Assembly: GCA_002007465.1 (NCBI GenBank) | Contig: LNAC01000103.1 | Location: 2,608,852-2,672,851, forward strand | Length of the DNA stretch: 64,000 bases | Direction: 5' to 3' | Source of the DNA: Ailurus styani | Taxonomy: Eukaryota; Chordata; Mammalia; Carnivora; Ailuridae | Shown: in pieces, positions 25,190 through 35,760 of the stretch | How positions within the stretch are numbered: the stretch's first letter is position 1 | How the letters are laid out: each line of letters begins with the position of its first letter | Notes under the pieces: generated by a model | Told to the model about the DNA's origin: nothing | The model's database searches: none | What the model saw: the letters and a program-made list of their open reading frames with translations, nothing else | Position numbers and translations under genes: made by a program

Positions 25190-27455
25190 CTCCGAATATC
25201 AGCTTCCATTTTGGCCAACTTCTGATCATAGAGTTACTTTAAAAAATCCTTTTAAACATCTTGTCAAGTCTTACCCAAGACAAACAGGAAATATCCCTGG
25301 CATTATTGAATAAGCCCTTGAATGCAAGAGGCACCCCCAAAGAGGATGAAAAAGATACTACCCTCTCATGTTCCAGAGCCACTCTCAAAAGTAGCTAAAA
25401 GTAAAAGAAGCAGACAGTTCCCCTGAGAGCTGTCAACAATCAGTAGGGCCTTAGCCTCAAATGGAATACAACCTGCATTTCTGTTGACCATACCTAGCTG
25501 CAAGTGGAGTTTAATCCATTTTTGTCTTTTTATATCTTTGGGTCCCCAAACTGATGGTTGAGCTGCCTGCATATACAAGAACTTACAGTCCATGTGCCCA
25601 GGCAGGCAGAAAGCCAAGTCAAGTTCTCAGGACACAAAATAAGATAAGCAAGAAGGCAGTAACTATCCCTGAGTGAGAAAGGATCAGCAACCAATGGGCA
25701 CCTCAGAACCATACTCACAAGAGTCAGGTTTTGGAAAGGAAAGGACAATGAAATTTTACCTTCCTTTCTCTACTAGGCACTACAGAGATCAAGAGAACTG
25801 ACATTAGAAAGAATTCTCTCCCTTCACTGGCTTTGGCCAGATTTCCCACGATCCTACCTGTAGGCTCTGAAGTGAGTGTAGTTTAAGGAAGAAAGTTTAC
25901 CTCCAGTATCTACTAGAATTTGGCATGGTTTTCAGTTAATTTTAATTTTAATTTCCTCTCAAATGTTTACGAGAATAGTGGTAACAATGGAGAATTCCTC
26001 GGAGTCCCATCAACCCTTGGAAGGACACTCCTTTGAGGATAGATATGGGTGCATTCAATTTTATGTCAAACGATTTGATAAAATCTTGGAGGGCAGTCTT
26101 TTTTCCAGTGTTTAGGAAATAAGTGCAAATGAAACACCAGTTCTGGGGTCAGTGTTTTGATTATGGACCCACAGGAAGGTGCAATGAGGGAGGCCCATAT
26201 GTTTTAAGTTTCTGTCCTTGGAGCTGCTGCAGTTTTAAGGGCACTAACTTAGTGGACTTTTGTTTATGGCCTTATGAAGACACAATTCAGGTAAGGATTA
26301 GTAGACCGAGTACTCAGGTAAATAAGGATAAAGGGGAATACTAGAAGTCTTACAGTCTTCTGTTTGAGGTAATTCTTGTGTGTTTAATTTTTCACTAGCT
26401 TTTTGTAATAAATCCTTTAATAAAGCTATTTTAGAATCTTAGAAACTTTTGGATCCTTCTGCATGCCAATTAAAATGGGTATCCCATTCTGTTTGTTTGA
26501 TTTGGGACCCCTTGCTTTCAAGTGAATTTCTCAAATGAATGATCTTTTCTAACTGGAATATTCTCTATAATGGCCATTGTAATTCCGTATTGTCATAGAA
26601 GATTTTGTCATTTTTGTAGATGTCTCCAGCTTCCAGGATCACAGTTCTTAGACATAAGATAAGTAGGTGTGCTGGGAGATTGAGCACTCCATTCACTGAA
26701 ACTTGAGAATCTCCTTTCTTTAGCTAAACCTTTGGGTCTCTTGGAGCCAGAATAATATCTAACAGTGATATGCTCTTGTTTTGGGGATTTTGTGGTGTTT
26801 TACAGTGTATCTCATTGCACAGAAGAAATTTTCTTGAGATTGGTGAGTGACCCGGTGTCAATCTAATTCATTCCATGACCAGCATGTTCTAGCATGGGAG
26901 TGTTGCAATTACAGGGAGAGCACTCTCAGTTTTTAAATGCTTGACCTGTGCCCACCCGTTTTGCAATTTTGGCTTCCAGGATTCCCACTAGCAATAGAGT
27001 TATCACTCCTTTCACTTGAAGATTTCTTTCTAGAGGCAGATACTGTATTGGCTCTTAGTAGTCTGACTTGTGCCTACTTAGATTTTTGATTTTGATTTTG
27101 ATGATCAGATCAGTCTGAATTTTTTTGTATTAATTTATTTCCCCAAGTCTCACAGAAGTTTATGCTATGGATTTACCTTGAGGCTTTATGAATGTCATAA
27201 CAACTGCCCCCCAATGTGGACATTGGAATTCCATCTTCTTGAGTCCTCTAATGGCTGCAACTCATGTGGTCTCGTAGTATAACTATCTTACAGGTTCCAG
27301 AAACTTTCTGAGAACTTAATAAACCCCAGAACCTTCCCATGACCTTCCCAGACCCCAGAACCAGAGAAGGAATATGCGTATATATAAAGTGTATGTGTCT
27401 CCTCCTGCAGGCCATTAGCAGTCAGCTCTGGATCCCATTCCTAATCTCCAAAAAC
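25190..27455 (-). pseudogene. Broken endogenous retrovirus interior (leader, gag and protease remnant)
   Basis: On the minus strand this follows an LTR-like unit and a possible primer-binding site at 27433-27450. All frames are interrupted. Translated piecewise, 25902-25916 reads Leu-Val-Asp-Thr-Gly, the form of the retroviral aspartic protease active site, continued by Gly-Lys-Leu-Ser-Ser. About 300-700 bases upstream in element direction (26200-26600) is a stop-broken gag-like stretch with a Pro/Tyr-rich YPYLPEY sequence that recalls a late domain. The order LTR, leader, gag-like, protease fits a class I (gammaretrovirus-like) provirus. No RT motif, envelope or second LTR was found towards lower coordinates, so it is 3'-truncated. 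The lower boundary is a guess. It cannot code for functional products. Confidence 0.5.
27433..27450 (-). other. Possible degenerate primer-binding site
   Basis: On the minus strand, an 18-mer starting TGG and ending ATGGGA (followed by T) lies five bases inside the LTR end, where a provirus has its tRNA primer site. It does not match one tRNA clearly, so the primer is not assigned. Confidence 0.35.
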
Positions 27456-27501
27456 TGTTGAAAAATGATTATAGAAGACAATCGAGATGATACAAAGAAA
27501 C

Positions 27502-27507
27502 TTTATT
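27502..27507 (-). promoter_or_regulatory. Polyadenylation signal of the ERV LTR
   Basis: AATAAA on the minus strand, followed in element direction by GTTTCTTTGTATC, i.e. placed as in an R region. Confidence 0.45.
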
Positions 27508-27572
27508 TAATACTTTAAGACACTGACAGTCTCCTTTCACAGAACTTCAAAATGGGACAGAAGGCAAAAGCT

Positions 27573-27580
27573 CTTTTATA
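27573..27580 (-). promoter_or_regulatory. TATA box of the ERV LTR
   Basis: TATAAAAG on the minus strand, about 70 bases before the AATAAA signal of the same LTR. Whether it is still active cannot be told. Confidence 0.45.
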
Positions 27581-28062
27581 GGATAAAGAAAAAAAGAACA
27601 GGAAGAGAAAAATAGGAAAAAGAAAAACAACAACAACAAACTATTGTCTTGGACCAAATAGTCAACTTTGTTTGGGTACAAAGGCCCAGAGTTGATTTGG
27701 CATTTGGGGATTGACTGATTGTGTTTCTGGTGAAGTGGAGCATTTACAGGGACAAAAACGTTGGCTACATTTCGATTTGCTGACATGGCGCCACAGGCTG
27801 GAGCGACTCCATCTTAGGCTTAGTTATTTCAACATATTTGATAATCTGAAGAGAAGTTTCAATTTAAAACTATATATGAGCATATGAAAAATAGAATGTG
27901 TGACTCTGTTATGTTGGTATGCAAATAGGCACAGTTGTGGATGACTTATTATAGAATAACACTATATAAGTATTATAGAAAATCCAGAGTCAGAATATTC
28001 TTCAATTCTATGTTTAATGTTCTTTCAGATTTTTTAATAAAGCCATTCACATTTTCATTTTA

Positions 28063-28293
28063 TTTCATTTCATTTTATTTTTATTTTTAAATATTTTATT
28101 TATTTATTTGACAGAGAGAGAGAGAGAGAGAGAGAGAGATATCACAAGTAGGCAAAGAGGCAGGCAGAGGGAGAGGGGAAAGCCGGCTCCCTGCTGAGCA
28201 GAGAGCCCGATGCGGGGCTCGATCCCACGACCCTGAGATCATGACCTGAGCTGAAGGCAGAGGCTTTAACCCACTGAGCCACCCAGGTGCCCC
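28063..28293 (-). mobile_element. CAN-SINE, antisense, with expanded GA tract
   Basis: Full-length antisense copy. A long T/A-rich tail is followed by (GA)n at about 28113-28138, which is an expanded form of the GACAGAGAGA stretch, and it ends GAGCCACCCAGGTGCCC. The target-site duplication CACATTTTCATTTTA/CACATTGTCATTTTA lies at 28048-28062 and 28294-28308. Confidence 0.96.
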
Positions 28294-28626
28294 CACATTG
28301 TCATTTTAATAAGTTCTTTGTTTGAAAAATATATTTTTCGGGTATTAGATTTAATTTATATTTAATTATACCCATTTTGGTCCAATAAATAGTTAAACAT
28401 TTTGAAGTATAATTTAATCCATTTACTTAAAAGATATGGAAACTCTTCCATTCATTTGCTCAGTGAGCATATATTGATCACCAGTTTGGGACAAATTATC
28501 TGGAAGGATTAGCAGTTAACCAGAAGTTTAGGCCCTCTTGGAAAGGAAAGATTTTTAACAATAAATTAAACAGTTTATATACTTATTGCACGGATGGTGT
28601 GGTATTTAATAAAGAAGTTCAGGTTT

Positions 28627-28823
28627 GGGCGCCTGGGTGGCTCAGTGAGTTAAAGCCTCTGCTTTAGGCTCAGATCATGATCTCAGTGCCCTGGGATTGA
28701 GGCCCGAATCCCATCGGGCTCCCTGCTCAGCGGGACGCCTGCTTCCTCCTCTCTCTCTGCCTGTCTCTCCGCCCACTTGTGATCTCTCTCTGTCAAATAA
28801 ATAAAATAAAAATCTTAAAAAAA
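28627..28823 (+). mobile_element. CAN-SINE, sense, with 6-base internal insertion
   Basis: Full-length copy, head GGGCGCCTGGGTGGCTCAGT, with a small extra segment (GAATCCCATC) in the middle. The perfect target-site duplication AAGTTCAGGTTT is at 28615-28626 and 28824-28835. Confidence 0.97.
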
Positions 28824-28835
28824 AAGTTCAGGTTT

Positions 28836-29335
28836 ATAAAATAGTGTATAATAGGGATCTGAAGTTGTCTTGAAGGTCAGTAAAACGTTCCTTGAAATAT
28901 AGTTTTAACTGAGAGCTGAAAAATGTGTTAAGGGTTAACTTAAAAATGATAGTGATGAATTGGGGCAGAGAAGAGACTGCCTATAAAACAATCCAAGAAA
29001 AAGAAATGTGAGGATAAAATCCCTGATGGAGGAAAATACTACATTCATTATAGGGATTGAAAAAAGAGTCAGTATGGTGGTTGAATGTGTCTATAAATGA
29101 CTGATAGATTGATGCTGAAATAGAAGAGAGACAAAAGCCAATTATTTAGGGAATTGTAAGCCAGCTTAATAATTTGTCTCTTTATGTTAAGAACAATGAG
29201 CAGAAAACATCTAAAGGTTCATATTTATCAGAATTTTTCTTGACACAGCTGACTTGTCTACACTTCAAACTAGATTAGACATAAAGGGGAATTTATTGAT
29301 TCACATTACTGAAAAAAATCTATGATTCATACATG
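28836..29335. other. Unassigned DNA
   Basis: No repeat or gene recognised between the SINE and the LTR-like unit. Confidence 0.4.
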
Positions 29336-29339
29336 ACTG

Positions 29340-29862
29340 TGAAAGACTGAATATACAATTGGACACTAGACAGACCATATATAAAAATAAAACTCTGACC
29401 CCCAACTTGCAGGAATTTGCCCAGTAAACCAACCCATCATCTGCAGTAACCAGCCCAGGAAGCCAGCCTGCCATAAATCAGACTTGTGGGAGGCCAGATT
29501 GCTATCTCTCCTGACAATCCAGGAACTCCTACAATATTCAGCCCAAAATGGTGAGGACTTGATGAATCACTAGAAGTGTCCCTAATTTTTTGTCCCCATT
29601 TCCAATTTAGGAGCAACCACAGAAAGCCACATATGTACCCCTGACCATTCTAGCTAGTCCACCTACAGCTTCTCCTTTTCAACACCCTCCAGTTAAAGCA
29701 TACCTGAAGTCTTCCCTTTGGTCCAGTGTAAGCCTTTCTCACTTCATTGCCTGTCTTTGTGTCTCTGCCAAAATTTAAATGACTGACTTCCTTGCTATAT
29801 AGCAAGTCTGAGTAAATAGCATTTGCTTGCTCTTATTTGCCTGACCTTCGTTTATTTCCACA
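29340..29862 (+). mobile_element. Probable solo LTR
   Basis: A GC-richer 523-bp unit that begins TGAAAGACTGAATATAC and ends TTTATTTCCACA, i.e. TG...CA. It is flanked by the same 4 bp, ACTG, at 29336-29339 and 29863-29866. A 4-bp target duplication is usual for class I ERVs. Near the 3' end are CTATATAGC and AGTAAATAGCATTTGCTTGC, as in an R region with a variant poly-A signal. No coding sequence follows, so it would be a solo LTR. Family not named; a 4-bp match can arise by chance. Confidence 0.55.
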
Positions 29863-29866
29863 ACTG

Positions 29867-30714
29867 GATTCACTGACTCCCAGAAGCTGTCAGTAGTCTC
29901 TCTTTTTGTTCTATCCCATTTTTTCCACCTCTCTGGTCAACTTTCTTCTATTTTATTTTCTTTCACAAGACCAAGGTGTCACAGATAAACTAATATTAAG
30001 GCTAATATCATCCTAGAGATACAAATAACAGATAAAACTAAATATATATCTAAAGATAGACCCGAAAATATGTCCGGGGAGATCACAGTCTCATCTTAGG
30101 GCACAGGTCCATTCCTGAGACAACAATAGTTTCCAAGCAGGTGATTTGTTACTGGGGTTTATAAGATGACTTATGTATAGGTTTACTATAGGAAAAAAAT
30201 GATGCCTAGTTTTATTTCAATTTTAGGTAAAGAACAACATGTTCTTAAAACATGCAAGCCTGACTTGTGAAATAATATATGAAAAATGACTTTTGTTTAC
30301 CTCGAGTTCAAATTTCACTGGGCATCCTGTCTATGGTGTGGCAGCCCTACTCACATGGCATGAAAAGCAAAGCTGTCATTAACTCATGAAACAGACTGTG
30401 AGGTTGTTCAAGGACAAATCAAGAAAGGAAAGGTGCCAAACTGAAAAACAGTAATATGTCATTAAAATTTTTAAATAAGAGAGATACTCAGACTTGAAAT
30501 TTGAAAGAATAAGTCTGGTTGCTATGTTCAGAGAATCTAGAGGAAATAAGGGAGGATATAGGATATTAATGGGAGACTGTCACAGCAGATAAAATAAAAT
30601 GTGGGCGGTTGTAGCTGAGACGATGGCACAGGAATAAAGACAAATATATCAGGCAAATGGGGCAGTAGAATCAGTAGCAGTTTGGGATTGTTATTAATTA
30701 ACATAAGTAAATTT
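29867..30714. other. Unassigned DNA
   Basis: Nothing firmly recognised. Part of 30460-30710 may be decayed repeat. Confidence 0.35.
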
Positions 30715-31253
30715 AGTCAGATTACAAAGAAACTTAGAATTTAAGGGAATTTAGCAAGTGTACTGGGTGCAAGGTTACTGTGCAAATTCAATTTTATTTT
30801 TACAGAGCAACCATAAACAACTCAAAAGTGAGGTTTAAAAATATGACATTTAGAGTGGCATCCTAATCATAACATGACTAAAAATAAATCAAATAAAATT
30901 TGGGTAAGATTTCTTTGCAGTAATATAAAAAGCTTTTGAAAGTAGAGAGAAAAGGCTGAACTAAATGCAGATATAGATCCTATTTGTTGATCAGCACCAT
31001 TACTATTATGAAGTTGATATCCCCCCAGTCTCCTGAAATTATGATGCAACCCCAATCAAAATTTAAGCAGGTGTTTTTGTGAAAATATACATGTTGCTTC
31101 TAAAAAAATATGGAAATACAAGAGACAAATATAGCCAAGGCAATCTTGAAAAAGTGCACAGTGGTTGAATGTACTCTACTAGATTTTAATATGTATATTC
31201 AAGTTAAAGTAGTTCAGAGAATTGGTATTAACACAAGAATAAACAAATAGGTC

Positions 31254-31368
31254 GGTTATGGACATTGGGGAGGGTTTGTGCTATGGTGAGTGCTGTGAAA
31301 GGTATAAGCCTGATGATTCACAGACCTGTACCCCTGGGGCAAATAACAAACAAACAAACAAACAAAAC
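31254..31368 (+). mobile_element. Young L1 insertion, only the last ~115 bp
   Basis: GGTTATGGACATTGGGGAGG to TGTACCCCTGGGGCAAATAA, with a (CAAA)n tail. A perfect 10-bp target-site duplication CAAATAGGTC is at 31244-31253 and 31369-31378. It is an extreme case of 5' truncation and shows the 3' boundary of the active L1 lineage in this genome. Confidence 0.93.
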
Positions 31369-32435
31369 CAAATAGGTCAATGAAACAGACCTAATAGAGT
31401 CCTGAAACTGAACCTAGTACATACATATGGCTACATTATTTAAAATGAGCTAACTCTGTAGAAGTTAGGATTATTCTTTTCAATAAAGTGTTCTGGTTCA
31501 ATAAAAGTTTGATAAAGAATTGAACATCCATATGAAAAACATGAAAAATATGACATTTGATTCACCACAAAATCAAAACCAGTGAGTTGAGAGTAGATTT
31601 ATATGTGAAAAAAAAAAGAAATAAAATGTGTGGATGATGATATACATAAAGATAGAGTAATTACATTAATGTTAAGAAATACTTAAATAAGACCCAAAAA
31701 ATACCAAACATGAGACAGTTGTTTGACATACTAAAATTTCAAAAAATTGAAATCAAAAGATACCATTAGCAGAATGAAAAGACGAGTTATGGAGTGAGTG
31801 AAGATATTTGAAACACATAACCAACAACAGGCTTATGCCTAATATATTTTTAAAAAATATATTAGCTTTTTATATAATATAAAATATTTAATATAAAAAT
31901 GTATTAGTTTTTATGTTGTTCCTATATAAAAGTATTCATACATAAAAGGCAGAGAACAAGTAGAAAAAAAGACAGACATTAAGCAATCACTGCAAAAGAT
32001 AATATCCTAGTGACCAATAAAATTATAAAAATGTAACCATTCTATTCTCAGTTGTTGTCAGTGAAAAACAACTTTGTCCCACTGAGATACCCACCAGAAT
32101 AGACACAGTTTTATAAAGTTAAAAAGCTTAAATTTTGGCGAGGATTTGCAGTAACTGGCATTCTCAAACACTGCTGGTGGGAATATACATTGGTATAAAT
32201 GTAATTGCTACAAAAAAAGAAATGTTTATTGTTGCTTACTAGAATTGTAAATGTAAATTTATTATGACTCCCCAATTTTTCTCTTATTTATAACCAACAG
32301 AAATCCATGTAAAGTTGCAATGAAAGACATTTGCAGACATATTTATAGAAGTGTTATTTATAATAATCCAAAATGTGAAATAACTAAAATGTTCATCATA
32401 TGAAAATTGACATTAAATTTTGTATATTCCTTTTA

Positions 32436-32516
32436 TATATATGCATGTATATATACATACATATGCACACACATTATATACATAGCATATCTATATCTAT
32501 CTATCTATATATAGTA
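32436..32516. repeat. TA/CA/TATC-rich simple sequence
   Basis: Mixed ATAT, ACAT and a TCTATCTATCTATATATA core. Confidence 0.8.
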
Positions 32517-32700
32517 CTATGTTTACTATGTTTCTGTATTTCATTTTATACAATGAAAAAGGAGAAAGTGCTCCTACACACATGCACAGGTACATATCAT
32601 AACAGACTAAGTGAAGTAAACCCTACCCATAAACATATTTGTATAATTCAATTACATAAGAGTCAAAAATAGACCAGATTAGGCTATGATTGTAAAATTC

Positions 32701-33154
32701 AGAATAGTGAGAAATAAGGAATGTTCCAGAATCCGTCATCTTATTCCAATTACCTGTTGCTACAGAGTAAACATCCTCCTAATTTTTTGGATCAGTAGCT
32801 CAGAAATGACTTGACTAGGTGGTTCAGCTCTCATCTGCATGGCCTTAGCTGGGTCTACTAGGGTTTGAAGATTTACTTATCAAGTGATTCCTTTACTCAG
32901 TTTTCCTTAGGCCCATCTCCACTGCCATTATGTCTCATTCTCCAGGGTTTTATTAGATGGCTTTGACTTAACCATAATATGCTTGTCTCAGAATGGTCAT
33001 ACTTTTTACATGGTAGCAACTTTCCAAGAATAAGTCTTCCAAAGGATTAAGAAGTATAAACTGTAGTTCTCTTATGGTCCTGCTCAGAAGCTGGCACCAG
33101 CTTTATTTCTGCTGTATTATATTGGCCAAAGTAATGATAGAGACTTCCCAAACT
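32701..33154. other. Unassigned DNA
   Basis: Less AT-rich than its surroundings, no feature recognised. Confidence 0.35.
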
Positions 33155-33167
33155 ACAAGGAGACATT

Positions 33168-33381
33168 GGAGAGCCTGGGTGGCTCATTCAGTTAAACCTC
33201 TGCCTTCAGCTCAGGTCATGATCCCAGGGTCCTGGGATCGAGCCCCCCATCTGGCTCAGTACTGAGCCTACTTCTCCCTCTCCCTCTGCCTGCTGCTCCC
33301 CCTGCTTGTGTGCGCGCTCTCTCTCTCTCTCTGTCAAATAAACAAATAAAAACTCTTAAAAAAATAAAAGAAAAAATAAAA
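33168..33381 (+). mobile_element. CAN-SINE, sense, older subfamily
   Basis: GAGCCTGGGTGGCTCATTCA head, then CCCTGCTTGTGTGCGCGCTC in place of the young CTACTTGTGATCT. The tail is an A-rich AAATAAAAG mixture. The imperfect target-site duplication ACAAGGAGACATT/ACAAAGGAGACATT flanks it (about 33154-33167 and 33381-33395). Confidence 0.93.
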
Positions 33382-34274
33382 CAAAGGAGACATTTAATGG
33401 AGGAAAAAGAAGAAAGAGTGTATTCCTTTTAACCTAGTATAGGCAGGAACAATTAAAAGATATTTTTGAAATGCAATTAATATTTTATTTCTTTGTTGAA
33501 GTAATAATTACATAAGTTTATTCAATTTGTTATACATCATCAAGTTATAGGCTTAAAATATGTGTTGTGTATGTATACATATATATATGGTATATTAAGT
33601 TTAAAAAGTTAAAATCAGGTGCTAGCTGAAGTTATTTTTAATGAAAAAATATTATAAAACTTGAGCAGGTTAAAATACCAACTATCAGGGTGATGTAATA
33701 AGAAAGATTAAAATATGCAATGAATATTTGATGCCTCCAATAGCGTAGACATTTTTCAATACTTAAACATTTTAAAGATACAGGAAAGAGAGGGACACAG
33801 AGAGAGAAGGAGAATCCAGGATCAAAGAGGAGATGAGAATTCATCCCAGTTCCAGGTATAGTGGCAAGAAGTTAAATGAATTATATCTATTTCTTCTACA
33901 AATTAGAAAAAAGTTTGAGATAATCACTAAAATTCCAAAATTTGGTGCAATATGCAATTGTACAGATTTGAGAAGCTCATTGACCCGCAGACGGGACAAA
34001 TTCTAAGAATTAAACATAGGCACATCACAGATAAGATCTTGAAAAACAATGATAAATAGAAAATCTTGAAATCAGGTAGAAAAAAAATATATGACATTAT
34101 CTCAAAAGAATAATCTTCCAGTGACTGCAACTACTAATCAAAAACTATGTAGTCTAGAAGAGTGCAAAAATGACTTTAACATTGAATGAAAAACAACAGC
34201 AAAAAACCTCACTGCAGAATTCTACATCTAGTAAAATATCCTTTAATAATGAAAACGAAATAAATATATTTTCT

Positions 34275-34469
34275 TTTTTTTTTTTAAAGATTTTATTTAT
34301 TTATTTGACACAGAGAGATTACAAGTAGGCAGAGAAGCAGGCAGAGAGAGAGGAGGAAGCAGGCTCCCTGCTGAGCAGAGAGCCCGATGCGGGCCTCGAT
34401 CCCAGGACCCTGAGATCATGACCTGAGCCGAAGGCAGAGGCTTTAACCCACTGAGCCACCCAGGCGCCC
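34275..34469 (-). mobile_element. CAN-SINE, antisense, young subfamily
   Basis: Full length, with GCCCGATGCGGGCCTCGATC close to the consensus. A perfect 15-bp target-site duplication ATAAATATATTTTCT lies at 34260-34274 and 34470-34484. Confidence 0.97.
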
Positions 34470-34760
34470 ATAAATATATTTTCTGATAAAGCTAATCTAA
34501 GATTAGTTTTGTCACCATACCCACATATATAGTGAGGGAGATTTTTCCGTCTGAATACAAAAGTAAACTCATATTTTTAAAAATGAATAAAGAGCATATC
34601 AAAGATAAATTCCCAGGTACATATGAAAAGACTAGATTTTCTCCTATTTTCTTTAAAAACTACATAGCTACTGTATCAAAAATTATAACATTGTCCTGTT
34701 GCACTTATAGTATTGTAGGTTAATTAAGTTAAAGAGTGTGCAAGTAGGGAGAAAAAAAAA

Positions 34761-35008
34761 CAGTGCGCAAGTAGGGAGGGGCAGAGGGAAAGGGAGGGGC
34801 AGAAGGAAAGAGAGAGGGAATCTTTTTTTTTTTTTAAGATTTTATTTATTTATTTGACAGAGAGAGAAATTACAAGTAGGCAGANCAGTGCGCAAGTAGG
34901 GAGGGGCAGAGGGAAAGGGAGGGGCAGAAGGAAAGAGAGAGGGAGTCTTTTTTTTTTTTAAGATTTTATTTATTTATTTGACAGAGAGAGAAATTACAAG
35001 TAGGCAGA
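34761..35008. repeat. 124/123-bp direct duplication around a single N (contig join)
   Basis: 34761-34884 recurs at 34886-35008 across the N at 34885. Differences are one A/G (GGGAATC against GGGAGTC) and 13 against 12 T in the SINE tail. The left copy ends inside the inner SINE. Confidence 0.85.
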
Positions 35009-35145
35009 GAGGCAGGCAGAGAGAGAGGAGGAAGCAGGCTCCCTGCTGAGCAGAGAGCCCAATGTAGGACTCGATCCCAGGACCCTGAGATCATGACCAG
35101 AGCCGAAGGCAGAGGCTTTAACCCACTGAGCCACCCAGGCGCCCC
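34947..35145 (-). mobile_element. Young CAN-SINE inserted in an older SINE
   Basis: Full-length antisense young-type copy (ACAAGTAGGCAGAGAGGCAG, GAGCCACCCAGGCGCCCC). Its flanks GAGAGAGGGAGTC and GAGAGAGAAAATC look like an imperfect target-site duplication within the outer SINE. Confidence 0.95.
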
Positions 35146-35299
35146 AGAGAGAGAAAATCTTAAGCAGGTTCCACATTCAGCATGGAGCCCAATGTGGGGC
35201 TCAATCTCAAGAACATGAGATCATGACTTGAGTCAAAATCAGGAGTTAGATAACTGACTGAGTCAACCGGGTGCCCCTATAGTATTGTAGACTTAATAC

Positions 35300-35402
35300 T
35301 AAATATATATATATAGTATTTTATATATATGTGTATATATATATACACACACACATACATATTATATATGTATATGTATGTATAATATATATATATATAT
35401 AA
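35300..35402. repeat. TA/CA-rich microsatellite
   Basis: Alternating TATATA, ACACAC and GTATATGTA blocks, ending in (AT)n. Confidence 0.9.
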
Positions 35403-35760
35403 CACTAACTATAACATAAAAGGACCATGAAGGATAGAAATAAATCTATATGATTGAAAAGTTTCTATTTGTGTGAAGCAGTACAATGTTACCTCTCAAT
35501 AGACCATAAAATTTAGAGATTAGTATCATGCTATCTGGAGCACTGCAAAAATATGTAAGAATACATAACTGAAAACAATGGGTATATTAAAATTGCAGTC
35601 TAAGAAATTCAAAGAATTAAAAAATAGACAAGAAGAAATTGAAGAACAAAAGCTAGAATGGATAAACAGAAAACAATACAAAGATAGACCTATATCCAAC
35701 CATATCAATCATGGAATTAAATGTTAAGGGACTATGTAATCCAATTAGGATATTATTGAA

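Larger units (their letters stand above)
27456..27834 (-). mobile_element. ERV long terminal repeat, antisense
   Basis: On the minus strand the unit begins TGTTGAAATAAC and ends CATTTTTCAACA, giving TG...CA ends with an 8-9 bp imperfect inverted repeat (TGTTGAAA/TTTTCAACA), 379 bp in all. It holds a TATA box (TATAAAAG, complement of 27573-27580) and, about 70 bases on, an AATAAA (complement of 27502-27507). This is the U3-R-U5 order and spacing of a retroviral LTR. GGCGCCA and CTAAGATGGAGTC near its start are common LTR-type sequence. Confidence 0.6.
30715..32700 (+). mobile_element. Old L1 (L1M type), sense, ORF2 3' part and 3' UTR
   Basis: Degenerate L1 ORF2 in sense: 'tactgggtgcaaggttactgtgcaaattc' early, AGCCAAGGCAATCTTGAAAA in the middle, TGAGATACCCACCAGAATAG and AACACTGCTGGTGGGAATAT later, then 3' UTR-like DNA. 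Frames are fully broken. A much younger L1 tail was inserted at 31254-31368. Confidence 0.8.
34719..35277 (-). mobile_element. Old CAN-SINE, antisense, split by a younger SINE
   Basis: The outer element has GAGGGGCAGAGGGAAAGG on one side and, after the inner SINE, ATCTTAAGCAGGTTCCACAT to AGTCAACCGGGTGCCCC, an old caniform subfamily. A perfect 13-bp target-site duplication TATAGTATTGTAG lies at 34706-34718 and 35278-35290. The apparent length includes the inner SINE and an assembly duplication. Confidence 0.92.
33900..35760 (+). mobile_element. Probable old L1 (L1M) 5'/early ORF2 region, sense, interrupted
   Basis: GCAGAATTCTACATCTAGTA, 'aaatatattttctgataaagctaa' and, after a SINE cluster, 'caacc-atatcaatcatggaattaaatgttaa' resemble L1M sequence just before and at the start of ORF2. 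Diverged and interrupted by SINEs at 34275-34469 and 34719-35277 and by a TA microsatellite. The left end is uncertain. Confidence 0.45.

Noticed and set aside
25366..25748. Two overlapping minus-strand frames as a host gene
   Set aside because: They fall in the ERV-like remnant, overlap each other in different frames and show no host domain.
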